DNA of 64,000 nucleotides from Bradyrhizobium sp. 190. GTDB taxonomy: Bacteria; Pseudomonadota; Alphaproteobacteria; Rhizobiales; Xanthobacteraceae. A program made the translations under genes and the position numbers. Of this stretch, positions 17,050 to 25,016 are shown one piece after another. The stretch spans positions 124,001 to 188,000 of the forward strand of contig NZ_JADPJL010000047.1 of the NCBI RefSeq assembly GCF_023073415.1, written 5' to 3'. Every line of letters begins with the position of its first letter. Position 1 is the stretch's first letter. Under the pieces are notes generated by a model that was not told the origin of the DNA, ran no database searches, and saw only the letters and a program-made list of their open reading frames with translations.

Positions 17050-17065
17050 TGCGTGAAAGCCGGGA

Positions 17066-18802
17066 ATGCCGCGCGAGCTGAAAATATCGGTAGGACAATT
17101 TTCCGATAAGGGAGCTAAGGAAACCAACCAGGATTTCCATGGCGTCCTGATTCCGGACGAGCCGCTGCTTAGCCTCAAGGGCATTTCCATCGTGCTGGCC
17201 GACGGCATCAGCACGAGCAAGGTGAGCCGGGTCGCGGCGGAATCGGCGGTCAAGGGGTTTTTGACTGACTATTACTGCACCTCGGAATCCTGGTCGGTGC
17301 GCACCTCGGCGCAGCGCGTGCTGGAGGCAACCAATTCCTGGCTGCATTCGCAGACGCGCAGCCAGTATGCCTATGACAAGGACCGCGGTTACGTCTGTAC
17401 GCTTTCCGCCATCGTCATCAAGTCGACCACGGCGCATCTTTTTCACATCGGCGATTCCCGCATCTATCGTCTCTCCGGCAACACGCTGGAGCAGCTAACT
17501 AACGACCACCGCGTCGTCATCTCCTCCCAGCAGAGCTATCTCGGCCGGGCGCTCGGCGTAAATCCGCAAGTCGAGATCGACTACCAGATGCTGCGGCTCG
17601 AGCCGGGCGACGTCTTTGTGCTCGCGACCGACGGCATCTACGAGCATCTTAGCGCCCGTCGCATTGCAAAGGCGGTGAACGAAGGCGGCGCCGATCTCGA
17701 CGCGGCCGCGAAGGGGATTGTCGACCAGGCTTTTGACGCTGGCAGCAAGGACAATCTCACCGTCCAGATCGTCCGTGTCGACGAAGTGCCCGACGGCGCC
17801 GCCGCCGAAGTGTTCGCGCAGTCGCATGAACTGCCGCTGCCGCCGCTGCTGGAGGCGCGGGCGGTGTTCGATGGTTATCGAATCGTCCGGGAGTTGCACG
17901 GCTCCAGCCGCAGTCACATCTATCTCGCCGTCGATATCGAAACCGACGCCGTGGTCACCATCAAGATTCCGTCGATCGATCTGCGCGACGATCCGGCTTA
18001 TCTCAAGCGCTTCATGATGGAGGAGTGGGTGGCACGGCGGATTGACAGCCCGCATGTGCTGAAACCCTGCCTGCTGCAGCGAAAGCGCAATTTCCTGTAC
18101 GTCACGACCGAATACATCGACGGGCAGACGCTGACGCAATGGATGATCGACAATCCAAAACCCAACCTGGAAACCGTGCGCGGCATCGTCGAGCAGATCG
18201 CCAAGGGGCTGCGCGCCTTCCACCGCAAGGAGATGCTGCATCAGGACATCAGGCCCGACAACATCATGATCGATGCCACGGGCACGGTGAAGATCATCGA
18301 TTTCGGTTCGACCAGGATCACCGGCGTCATCGAGGCCGAGCCCTCCGGCAACCGCAACGACATTTTGGGTACTCAGCAATACACTGCACCAGAATACTTT
18401 CTTGGCGAGCCGCCGACGTCCCGCTCCGACCTGTTTTCGCTCGGCGTCATCACCTACCAGATGCTGACGGGAAAACTGCCCTACGGCTCGCAGATCGCGA
18501 ATGCGCGGACGCGATCGCAGTTCAACAGGCTGGTCTACCGCCCGGCGTCGCATGGCGACCGCGACGTGCCGCAATGGATCGACGGCACGCTCGAGAAGGC
18601 GGTCCATCCCAATCCCTACAAGCGCTATGACAGCTTCTCGGAATTCCTGTTCGACCTGCGTCATCCCAATGCGAACTATCTCTCGACGTCATCGACGCCG
18701 CTGATCGAGCGCAACCCGCTGCTGTTCTGGAAAAGCACGACTGTCGTGCTGGCGCTCGCCGTGATCGTGCTGCTTGCCATGCAGCACGGGATGCATCGGT
18801 GA
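17066..18802 (+). CDS. PP2C phosphatase - Ser/Thr kinase fusion with C-terminal membrane anchor
   Basis: A 578-residue two-enzyme protein. Residues 1-240 are a PP2C phosphatase with metal-binding Asp23 (NQD), Asp46 (ADG), Asp189 (TDG) and Asp229 (KDN). Residues 268-535 are a Hanks-type kinase with Lys300 (VTIK), catalytic HQD at 392-394, Asn399, DFG at 412-414 and APE at 441-443. The glycine-rich loop is degenerate (ELHGSSRSHIYLA). A hydrophobic segment at about 554-573 anchors the C-terminus, leaving both enzymes cytosolic. Proteins of this design sit beside nitrate transporters and nitrite reductase genes in pseudomonads. Here the partner is an FNT channel, so anion-uptake control by reversible phosphorylation is a reasonable hypothesis. 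Confidence 0.92.
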   Translation: MPRELKISVGQFSDKGAKETNQDFHGVLIPDEPLLSLKGISIVLADGISTSKVSRVAAESAVKGFLTDYYCTSESWSVRTSAQRVLEATNSWLHSQTRSQYAYDKDRGYVCTLSAIVIKSTTAHLFHIGDSRIYRLSGNTLEQLTNDHRVVISSQQSYLGRALGVNPQVEIDYQMLRLEPGDVFVLATDGIYEHLSARRIAKAVNEGGADLDAAAKGIVDQAFDAGSKDNLTVQIVRVDEVPDGAAAEVFAQSHELPLPPLLEARAVFDGYRIVRELHGSSRSHIYLAVDIETDAVVTIKIPSIDLRDDPAYLKRFMMEEWVARRIDSPHVLKPCLLQRKRNFLYVTTEYIDGQTLTQWMIDNPKPNLETVRGIVEQIAKGLRAFHRKEMLHQDIRPDNIMIDATGTVKIIDFGSTRITGVIEAEPSGNRNDILGTQQYTAPEYFLGEPPTSRSDLFSLGVITYQMLTGKLPYGSQIANARTRSQFNRLVYRPASHGDRDVPQWIDGTLEKAVHPNPYKRYDSFSEFLFDLRHPNANYLSTSSTPLIERNPLLFWKSTTVVLALAVIVLLAMQHGMHR

Positions 18803-18862
18803 CGGCTCGTGTCCCGGACGCGGTGCAGCGCAAAGCGCTGCATCCGGGGAACGCAGCGTTGA

Positions 18863-19657
18863 CTAGTTCGTCGTAGTTCCCGCAATCGGGTCCATGCCAC
18901 TCTTGACGATTTCGGCGCGCGCAGCGGGGGAGGCGAGGAACTTGATCAGCGCCTTTCCGGCATCCGGCTCTTTCGAGACGCTGGCGATCCCGGCGGAGAA
19001 TATTGTGATCTTCTGCAACTCGTCCGGCAGCGGGCCGATGATGTCGATGCCTTCGACGGGTTTCAATTCGCTCATCTGCTGAAAGCCGATCTCGGCGTCG
19101 CCGCGTGCGACGATTTCACCGACGGGCGTGGCGGGAATCTTCCTGGCTTTGTCCTTCATTTCGTCGGCAATGCCGAGCTTTCCGAACATCTCGGTCGAGA
19201 CATAGACGCCGCTGGCACTGTCCGAATAGGCGACGGTCTTCACCGCCAGCAGGGCGCGCTTGAGTGCATCGGGCGTCGAGATGTCCGGCTTCGGCATGCC
19301 TGACTTCACCGCAACGCCGATCGGCGATTTGACGAGATCGACGCTGCTGCCGGCGGCCACCTTGCCTTTCTTGGCGAGATCCTCGAGTGCATAGCCGACC
19401 ATGATCAGGACATCAGCAGGCTCGCCGCGCTCCAGTCGCACCGGAATGGCATTGGTCGTCGTGCCCATCGAGGGACCATGGGCGGTCAGCACCTTGTGGC
19501 CCGTAGAGCGCTCGAATTCCGGCACCAGCGCCTTGTAGGCGGCCGCCAGCCCGCCCGAAATCATCACCCGCACCTCGGCGGCGCCGGCCGTGACCGAAAG
19601 CAGGATGACGCTAGGAATGGCGAGCGCGAAGGCGCGAAGATGGATCGAAAGCCGCAT
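18863..19657 (-). CDS. ModA-like molybdate/sulfate-type substrate-binding protein
   Basis: A 264-residue protein with a signal peptide (about 1-26, ending AGAAE) and a type-II periplasmic binding fold: VRVMISGGLAAAYKALVPEFE, RGEPADVLIM, SGVYVSTEMFGKLGI, RGDAEIGFQQMSEL, SPAARAEIVKSGMDP. This arrangement is ModA-like, though many rhizobial members of this subgroup have no modBC neighbour, as here, and their ligand is unknown. The gene converges on the phosphatase-kinase gene with a 60-nt gap. Confidence 0.82.
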   Translation of the reverse strand: MRLSIHLRAFALAIPSVILLSVTAGAAEVRVMISGGLAAAYKALVPEFERSTGHKVLTAHGPSMGTTTNAIPVRLERGEPADVLIMVGYALEDLAKKGKVAAGSSVDLVKSPIGVAVKSGMPKPDISTPDALKRALLAVKTVAYSDSASGVYVSTEMFGKLGIADEMKDKARKIPATPVGEIVARGDAEIGFQQMSELKPVEGIDIIGPLPDELQKITIFSAGIASVSKEPDAGKALIKFLASPAARAEIVKSGMDPIAGTTTN

Positions 19658-19750
19658 GATGATTCCTCCCGGACGACTCTTGAGCGGTCGGCCTTGGGCA
19701 GGTTTTACAGCGTGAGCGGGAAGTCGGCTAGAGCCGCGCGTCGGCAGTGC

Positions 19751-19850
19751 GTAGGGCGGGCAAAGGAGCGAAGCGACGTGCCCACCATTTCAGTCCCGAT
19801 CGCTGATGCATGGTGGGCACGCTACGCTTTGCCCACCCTACGGCATCGCG
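19751..19850. repeat. Intergenic inverted repeat (TAGGGYGGGCAAAG family), copy 1
   Basis: GTAGGGCGGGCAAAG, then GTGCCCACCAT; after a short spacer the inverse ATGGTGGGCAC and CTTTGCCCACCCTAC. The same sequence makes the core of the composite repeat at 29109-29252. No gene here. Confidence 0.85.
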
Positions 19851-19868
19851 CATGAGGCAACGAAACCT

Positions 19869-21092
19869 TCACGAATTCACGTGCACGAAATCCCGCAGCA
19901 GCGGATAGATCTCGTTGTTCCAGCGCTTTCCCGAAAACACGCCGTAATGGCCGACGCCGGCCTGCATGTGGTGTACCTTGCGATAGGCGCGCACGCCGGT
20001 GCAGAGGTCTTGCGCAGCCAGCGTCTGGCCGATCGAGCAGATGTCGTCCTTCTCGCCTTCCACCGTCATCAGGCCCATGCGCCTGATCGAAGCCGGGTTC
20101 ACCGGCCGGCCGCGATGCATCAGTCTGCCTTGCGGCAACAGATGCTCCTGAAACACGTCGCGCACGGTCTCGATGTAGAATTCCGCAGGCAGGTCCATCA
20201 CGGCAAAATATTCGTCGTAGAAGCTCTTGATGATTTCCGCCTTCTCCTTCTCGCCCTTGGCCAGATGATTGGCGAGCTCGATGTGCTGCTTGATGTGGCG
20301 TTCGAGATTCATCGATACGAAGGCGGTGAGCTGCACGAAGCCGGGATAGACCTTGCGGAAAGCGCCCTTGCACTGCACCGGCACGTAATTGATCAGGTTT
20401 TTTTCGAACCAGTTGATCGGCTTGCTCTTGGCGAATCCGTTGACCCTGGTCGGCTGGATCCGCGTGTCGATCGGCCCGGCCATCAGGGTCAGCGTCGCCG
20501 GGCGGGCGGGATGATTGTCTTCCGACATGACGGCAGCGGCGGCCAGCGCCGAGACCGACGGCTGGCAGATCGCCACCATGTGCGCGCGCGGACCGATCTT
20601 GTCGAGGAAGGTGATCAAATGATCGGTGTAATCCTCCAGGCCGAAGCGGCCGGCATGAAGCGGAATGTCGCGCGGGTTATGCCAATCGGTGATGTAGACG
20701 TCGTGGTCCTGCAGCAGCGTCTTCACGGTGCCGCGCAACAGGGTGGCGAAATGGCCGGACATCGGCGCCACCAGCAACAGCCGCGGCTGCTCCGGGGCGT
20801 TCTCCTTCTTGAAATGCAGCAGCGAGCCGAACGGGGTGGCGAAGGTGACCTCCTCGGTTACCTCCAGCTCCTGATTGCCGACCAGTACCCGGTCGATGCC
20901 GTAGGCAGGCCGCGCATAGGTGAGGGAGGAGCGCGAGATCAGTTCGAGCGAAGCGGCGAGCCGGTTAAATAACCTGTCGGAGACGCCCTGCGGCACCAGA
21001 TTGAGATATTTCAGTCCCGCCGCGGCTCCGGTCCGCCATGGCGACGTCAGGTCCATGTGGTTCTGATAGGCTTGGTACATCATTGACATCAT
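19869..21092 (-). CDS. phaZ: Intracellular polyhydroxybutyrate depolymerase
   Basis: A 407-residue protein of the intracellular PHB depolymerase family. The nucleophile is Cys176 in AICQPSVSA, replacing the serine of ordinary lipase boxes, a hallmark of PhaZ1-type enzymes. DVYITDWHNPRDIP and the C-terminal CSIGQTLAAQDLC and VGHYGVFSGKRW blocks carry the remaining catalytic residues. It degrades native PHB granules to release hydroxybutyrate for carbon supply. There is no signal peptide, consistent with cytosolic granule attack. It stands alone on this strand, with no phasin or synthase beside it. Confidence 0.93.
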   Translation of the reverse strand: MMSMMYQAYQNHMDLTSPWRTGAAAGLKYLNLVPQGVSDRLFNRLAASLELISRSSLTYARPAYGIDRVLVGNQELEVTEEVTFATPFGSLLHFKKENAPEQPRLLLVAPMSGHFATLLRGTVKTLLQDHDVYITDWHNPRDIPLHAGRFGLEDYTDHLITFLDKIGPRAHMVAICQPSVSALAAAAVMSEDNHPARPATLTLMAGPIDTRIQPTRVNGFAKSKPINWFEKNLINYVPVQCKGAFRKVYPGFVQLTAFVSMNLERHIKQHIELANHLAKGEKEKAEIIKSFYDEYFAVMDLPAEFYIETVRDVFQEHLLPQGRLMHRGRPVNPASIRRMGLMTVEGEKDDICSIGQTLAAQDLCTGVRAYRKVHHMQAGVGHYGVFSGKRWNNEIYPLLRDFVHVNS

Positions 21093-21268
21093 TCACGCCT
21101 GTCCCCGTCTTGTGATGCCATGCAATATCGACGCCAGAGCTGGCCTTGCCGCCTCTAAAACTGGCACGTGGCTTGCTCCGAAAATGCCCGACGCACAGGC
21201 ATTGGGCGGCGGCGCGGCTGGCTGCCCATGCCTGCGCGGAGGCGTTTTGGGGTTCGAGGGAAGGCCAT

Positions 21269-21922
21269 ATGGCGAAGACCACACTGACCATCTCCAGCAA
21301 GAATTACTCGTCCTGGTCGCTGCGCGGCTGGCTGCTGGCGAAATTCTCAGGACTCGAGTTCGAGGAGGTCGTCACCGCCCCCGACGATGCGTCGGCGCGG
21401 GCCGAAATCCTGCTGCTGTCGTCGTCGATCCTGGTGCCGTGCCTGCGCCATGACGGCGCCACCATCTGGGATACGCTGGCGATCGCGGAATACCTCAACG
21501 AGGTCATGCCGGACGCCGGCCTCTTGCCCGCGGACCGTATCCAGCGTGCGCATTGCCGCTCGATCTGCGGCGAAATCCATTCGGGCTTCACCACGCTGCG
21601 CGCCTCGCTGCCGGTCAACCTGAAGGGCCATTTCCCGGGCTTCAAGATCTGGTCGCGCGCGCAGGCCGATATCGACCGGGTCTGCACCATCTGGCGCGAA
21701 TGCCTTGCGGAATCCGGCGGACCGTTCCTGTTCGGCGAGCGCACCATGGCGGATGCGATGTATGCGCCCGTCGTCACCCGTTTCATGACCTATGACGTGA
21801 AGCTCGAACCCGGCCTTACGGCCCACGCCAGTACCATCATGGCGATGCCCGAGATGCAGGAATGGATCGAAGCCGCCAAGGCGGAGCCCGCCGACATCGA
21901 GGAGCTCGAGGTCGAATATTAG
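21269..21922 (+). CDS. Glutathione S-transferase family protein
   Basis: A 217-residue protein with an N-terminal thioredoxin-like domain (LTISSKNYSSWSLRGWLLAKF, ILVPCLRHDGATIWDTLAIAEYLNE) and an all-helical C-terminal domain. The SSWSLR block and W-D-T-L-A-I-A-E-Y-L match the bacterial GSTs related to maleylacetoacetate isomerase and YfcF. I chose the ATG at 21269 because it yields the normal MAKTTLTISS start. The substrate is unknown. Confidence 0.9.
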   Translation: MAKTTLTISSKNYSSWSLRGWLLAKFSGLEFEEVVTAPDDASARAEILLLSSSILVPCLRHDGATIWDTLAIAEYLNEVMPDAGLLPADRIQRAHCRSICGEIHSGFTTLRASLPVNLKGHFPGFKIWSRAQADIDRVCTIWRECLAESGGPFLFGERTMADAMYAPVVTRFMTYDVKLEPGLTAHASTIMAMPEMQEWIEAAKAEPADIEELEVEY

Positions 21923-22226
21923 GCAGACCGCGCGCCGCCTTGCCCGATTGAAGGGCTCAAGCTTCGGGCAGGATAGCTCACGCCGCAGCCAGCTTCGACT
22001 GGCGCGCCGCTTGTCCCGCGGCCATGGGTCAACTGCGCTGAAGGCGGATTCCGGTCTCCCGCCAAATGCTTCGCGGCCTCGATGCCGGCGATCGCGGCAT
22101 TGCAGCGCGACTGGCGTGGATTTCGCATAGCAACATGCAGCCGTGAACGCGACGATGCGACGCTGCCGAAAATTTGGACGCACTTCGCCGGGTCGCGATC
22201 TCGCAACGCGAACCGTGGAGGCTTCA
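21923..22226. other. Intergenic region between GST and cupin genes
   Basis: About 300 nt. Short frames exist on both strands, but none has a ribosome site or a recognisable sequence. I see no repeat or clear hairpin. Confidence 0.5.
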
Positions 22227-22661
22227 ATGAACAAGCAGGCTGTCGTCAGCAAATTCTCTCACGTCAAACCCGGCGATACCGAATTCAAGGGCGGGGGTCT
22301 GCGCGACTTCTTCCTGTATCGCGATCTCGGCATCGCCGATGCCACCGGCGGGCAGGTGATCTGCCATCTGGTCAAGGCCAACCCCGATCTGCCGCCTGAG
22401 GAGGGCACCGGCTGGCACAAGCACGAATGCGAATTCCAGATCGTCATCATGACCAGGGGCTGGGCGCGGTTCATGTATGAGGACAAGTCGACGCTCGTAC
22501 AGGCCGGCGACGTCGTCCACCAACGGCCCGGCATCACGCATTACCTGTACGACTACTCGGAGGACATGGAGTATCTCGAGATCGTCAGCCCGGCCGATTT
22601 TAGAACTGTGGACGTGCCGCCGGCCATCGACAAGGTGCCGCCGCCAACTCCCTGGAAGTGA
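22227..22661 (+). CDS. Single-domain cupin protein
   Basis: A 144-residue cupin. GTGWHKHECEFQIVIMTRGWARF carries the first metal-binding motif (H-x-H, with Glu and Gln after it) and AGDVVHQRPGITHYLYDYSED the second (His near the end). These residues are spaced for one jelly-roll barrel. No fused domain and no signal peptide. Possible roles include a small dioxygenase, isomerase or ligand sensor; the sequence does not decide. The start at 22227 follows a GGAGG about 7 nt upstream. Confidence 0.85.
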   Translation: MNKQAVVSKFSHVKPGDTEFKGGGLRDFFLYRDLGIADATGGQVICHLVKANPDLPPEEGTGWHKHECEFQIVIMTRGWARFMYEDKSTLVQAGDVVHQRPGITHYLYDYSEDMEYLEIVSPADFRTVDVPPAIDKVPPPTPWK

Positions 22662-22887
22662 CCGTCATGTCATCTCCCGAGGAATTAACGCTTGTCGTGG
22701 GCCGCTGGCTGCGGCCGATTGTGGCCATGCTCTATGTTGTACGCCGTCTGGCATGGCGGCCGACATCTAGCCGTGAACAACGGAGTACGGCGCTAAATCA
22801 GTGATTCGGGCGCGGTTCGTTCCACCCGCGTTCCGAACGTTAACATCCCGCGCGTTCCCGTCGCATTCTGGCACAATGCGCCGCTTG

Positions 22888-23121
22888 TCAGCCTCTGTCC
22901 GCGACGTTTTCAGGGCGGGCGCGCGGCAACCGCCAGCCGACCACAGTGGCCTCGACCATGCCGCCAGTCCTGTCATTGCGCCATTGGCCATCGATCCAGC
23001 GGCAGGCAAAGGGCAGTTGATAGGTTCCGCTGTGATCCTCGCAAAGAACTTCCACCGGTTGGTCTGTCGGCGGAGCCCCGTTCCCGTCGAACTGCGCCAG
23101 CCGCTTTTCACGCGTTGCCAT
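22888..23121 (-). CDS. Conserved small protein of unknown function
   Basis: A 77-residue protein starting MATREKRLAQFDGNGAPPTD from the ATG at 23121, with GGAG 9 nt upstream. It has VEVLCEDHSGTYQLPF and CRWIDGQWRN blocks that look like real protein sequence and that I associate with short hypothetical proteins in Bradyrhizobium. A 142-residue frame on the same strand in another phase is Arg/Trp-rich and looks like a shadow. No signal peptide or membrane segment. Confidence 0.65.
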   Translation of the reverse strand: MATREKRLAQFDGNGAPPTDQPVEVLCEDHSGTYQLPFACRWIDGQWRNDRTGGMVEATVVGWRLPRARPENVADRG

Positions 23122-23306
23122 ACAATCAATCTCCATTGCCGCGGCCGGTTGAGGTTCGCGGCAAAATGCATCCCACCGTTAACGGGGTGAAGCACAACGC
23201 CTGAATGAGGTATCAGTATGGTATCACTGGGGTCGGGGGTCTGCTTCGTGCAAATTGCTGTGATAGACGTTCCCGTGCGTCAGATGCTTTTGGAACGAGG
23301 ATGTGG

Positions 23307-23678
23307 ATGATTGCTTCGATGACCAGGATCACCTTCGTCGCCTTCGCGCTGCTGATGGCGTCACTGCCAGTGACCGTTCACGCGCAGGACGTTCCCGGCA
23401 TAGAGATCTGCACCGTCGAAAAGACGATGGAGCGCCGCACCTCTTGCCTGCAGAGCAATGTCGACTTCCTGCAGAAGACGATCACCAAGCTGACTACCGA
23501 CCATCAGCAGAAAATCGATGCCGCCAACCGGCAGATCGAAGCGCTGAAGAACGCGGTCATTGGCTTGCAGAAGGTCGTGAGCGAGCAGGCGGCGCAGAAC
23601 AAGTTGGCGGAAGACGCGAAGAAGGCCGCCACGCCTCCGGCGAAGGATGCCGCACCGGCAAAGGACGGCACGAAGTAG
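23307..23678 (+). CDS. Exported coiled-coil protein
   Basis: A 123-residue protein with a signal peptide (cleavage near VHAQ), a cysteine pair (EICTVEK and TSCLQSN), a coiled-coil helix of about 50 residues (FLQKTITKLTTDHQQKIDAA and on) and an Ala/Lys/Pro-rich tail. The start at 23307 is favoured because GAGG lies 6 nt upstream; two further in-frame ATGs are close. Function unknown; a periplasmic structural role is plausible. Confidence 0.72.
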   Translation: MIASMTRITFVAFALLMASLPVTVHAQDVPGIEICTVEKTMERRTSCLQSNVDFLQKTITKLTTDHQQKIDAANRQIEALKNAVIGLQKVVSEQAAQNKLAEDAKKAATPPAKDAAPAKDGTK

Positions 23679-23694
23679 CGGCGGTCCGCGCGGG

Positions 23695-24801
23695 TTACGA
23701 CACGCGGTATTGCTCCATCACGGCCTTGTCCGGTTCAAGCCCAAGTCCGGGTCCCTGCGGGACCTCGACGTCACCATTGGCATCGACGTCGATGCGGCCG
23801 CGCCACAGGCATGCGGCGCGCTTCATATAGAACACCTCGACGAAAGTGGCATCGTCGCGCAGCGACATCAACTGCAGCGTCGCCAGAAAGCCCGGCCCGA
23901 AGTACGGCGAATGCGGCGCGAGCCTGACGCCGAGTTCGTCGGCTAGGGCTGCGACCTTCAGATATTCAGTGATGCCGCCGACCTTGATGACGGAGGGTTG
24001 TGCATGGCTTACCGCGCCCGCACTCATCATCTGTCTGAATTGATGAACCGTGCAGGCGTTCTCGCCGGCCGCAATGTTGAGCCCGCCTTTGGCTCGCACT
24101 TCGGCGAGCGTTGCAAAATCTTCCGGCGGCCAGACCGGCTCCTCGATGAACATCGGCGCAGCGTTGCGGCAGGAATGCGCGAACGCGATCGCGGCCTCGC
24201 CATTCAGTGGACAGTTCATGTCGACCATCAGCGGAATGCCGGCGCCGATCGCCTGGCGCGCAGCAAATACCGCAGGCGTTGTGGTCTCATGCAATTTGAT
24301 CGCCTTGTAACCTCGCCGCAGCGCGGTCTCGCATTCGCTTGCGATCAATTCGGGTTTGCCGATCCGCAGCAGGCTTGCATAGGCGGGAATCCGCGTGCGT
24401 TTCGCCGCGCCGATCAGCCGATGCAACGGCACGCCCTTCGCTTTGGCGGCAAGGTCCCACAGCGCGATATCGAGCGCCGATATCGCAAACATCGTGATGC
24501 CATAGCGGCCGAACAGATGCAGGTTGCGCTGGATCTGTTCCATGAAGGCGGGAATATCAGCCGCGTCGGGGACCTCGAGGCCCTGCGCCTGCGGCGCGAT
24601 CATCTCCTCGATGGCGGTGTATGTCGTCCGTGGGCAAACATACGCAAACGCATCGCCCCAGCCGGTGATGCCGGCATCGGTGGAGACCTCGATCATGACG
24701 ATCTCCAGCGCGGATATTGCGGAAGCGCCTTGCTTGAAGCTCGCCACCCCCGCGTCATAGGGGATGCGGATGTGGTGCGCCCGAACATTGGTGATCAGCA
24801 T
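23695..24801 (-). CDS. Mandelate racemase/muconate lactonizing-type enzyme, atypical K-x-H
   Basis: A 368-residue enolase-superfamily enzyme. Metal ligands are Asp194 (VDMN), Glu220 (IEEP) and Glu247 (GEN), and His297 lies in APHSPYFGPG. The usual K-x-K base motif reads Lys169-Leu-His171 here (AIKLHE), so the second base position is a histidine. This points to a sugar-acid or amino-acid-derivative dehydratase or epimerase subgroup rather than classical mandelate racemase. I used the ATG at 24801 giving MLITNVRAHHIRIP, the standard barrel-capping start; upstream codons to 24888 are not conserved. Substrate unknown. Converges on the coiled-coil gene with a 16-nt gap. Confidence 0.85.
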   Translation of the reverse strand: MLITNVRAHHIRIPYDAGVASFKQGASAISALEIVMIEVSTDAGITGWGDAFAYVCPRTTYTAIEEMIAPQAQGLEVPDAADIPAFMEQIQRNLHLFGRYGITMFAISALDIALWDLAAKAKGVPLHRLIGAAKRTRIPAYASLLRIGKPELIASECETALRRGYKAIKLHETTTPAVFAARQAIGAGIPLMVDMNCPLNGEAAIAFAHSCRNAAPMFIEEPVWPPEDFATLAEVRAKGGLNIAAGENACTVHQFRQMMSAGAVSHAQPSVIKVGGITEYLKVAALADELGVRLAPHSPYFGPGFLATLQLMSLRDDATFVEVFYMKRAACLWRGRIDVDANGDVEVPQGPGLGLEPDKAVMEQYRVS

Positions 24802-25016
24802 GGTTACCCCCAAAGCGCCCGACAGGGCGGGCCGATCATAGCAAGAAAGGCGCACCCGGATAGAACGGGATGCGCTTAATTGCGTCATTGCCAGTCACGT
24901 ATGCGAGTGTCCCGTCAGCCCTGCGCGTCGGACGTGTCGATGTTTGCCGTATGCGGGCCTCGAATTCCAAGCGCTGCGATGCTAGAGTTTGCCAGAACAG
25001 CCCGGCTGAAAACCGC

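Noticed and set aside
17495..18664. 389-codon minus-strand frame opposite the kinase
   Set aside because: Shadow of the phosphatase-kinase fusion, which has all catalytic residues.
19806..20972. 388-codon plus-strand frame opposite phaZ
   Set aside because: His/Arg-rich shadow; the PhaZ protein on the minus strand has its catalytic blocks intact.
22767..23195. 142-codon minus-strand frame over the small gene at 22888
   Set aside because: Different phase, Arg/Trp-rich composition, no ribosome site; the 77-residue frame has GGAG and protein-like blocks.
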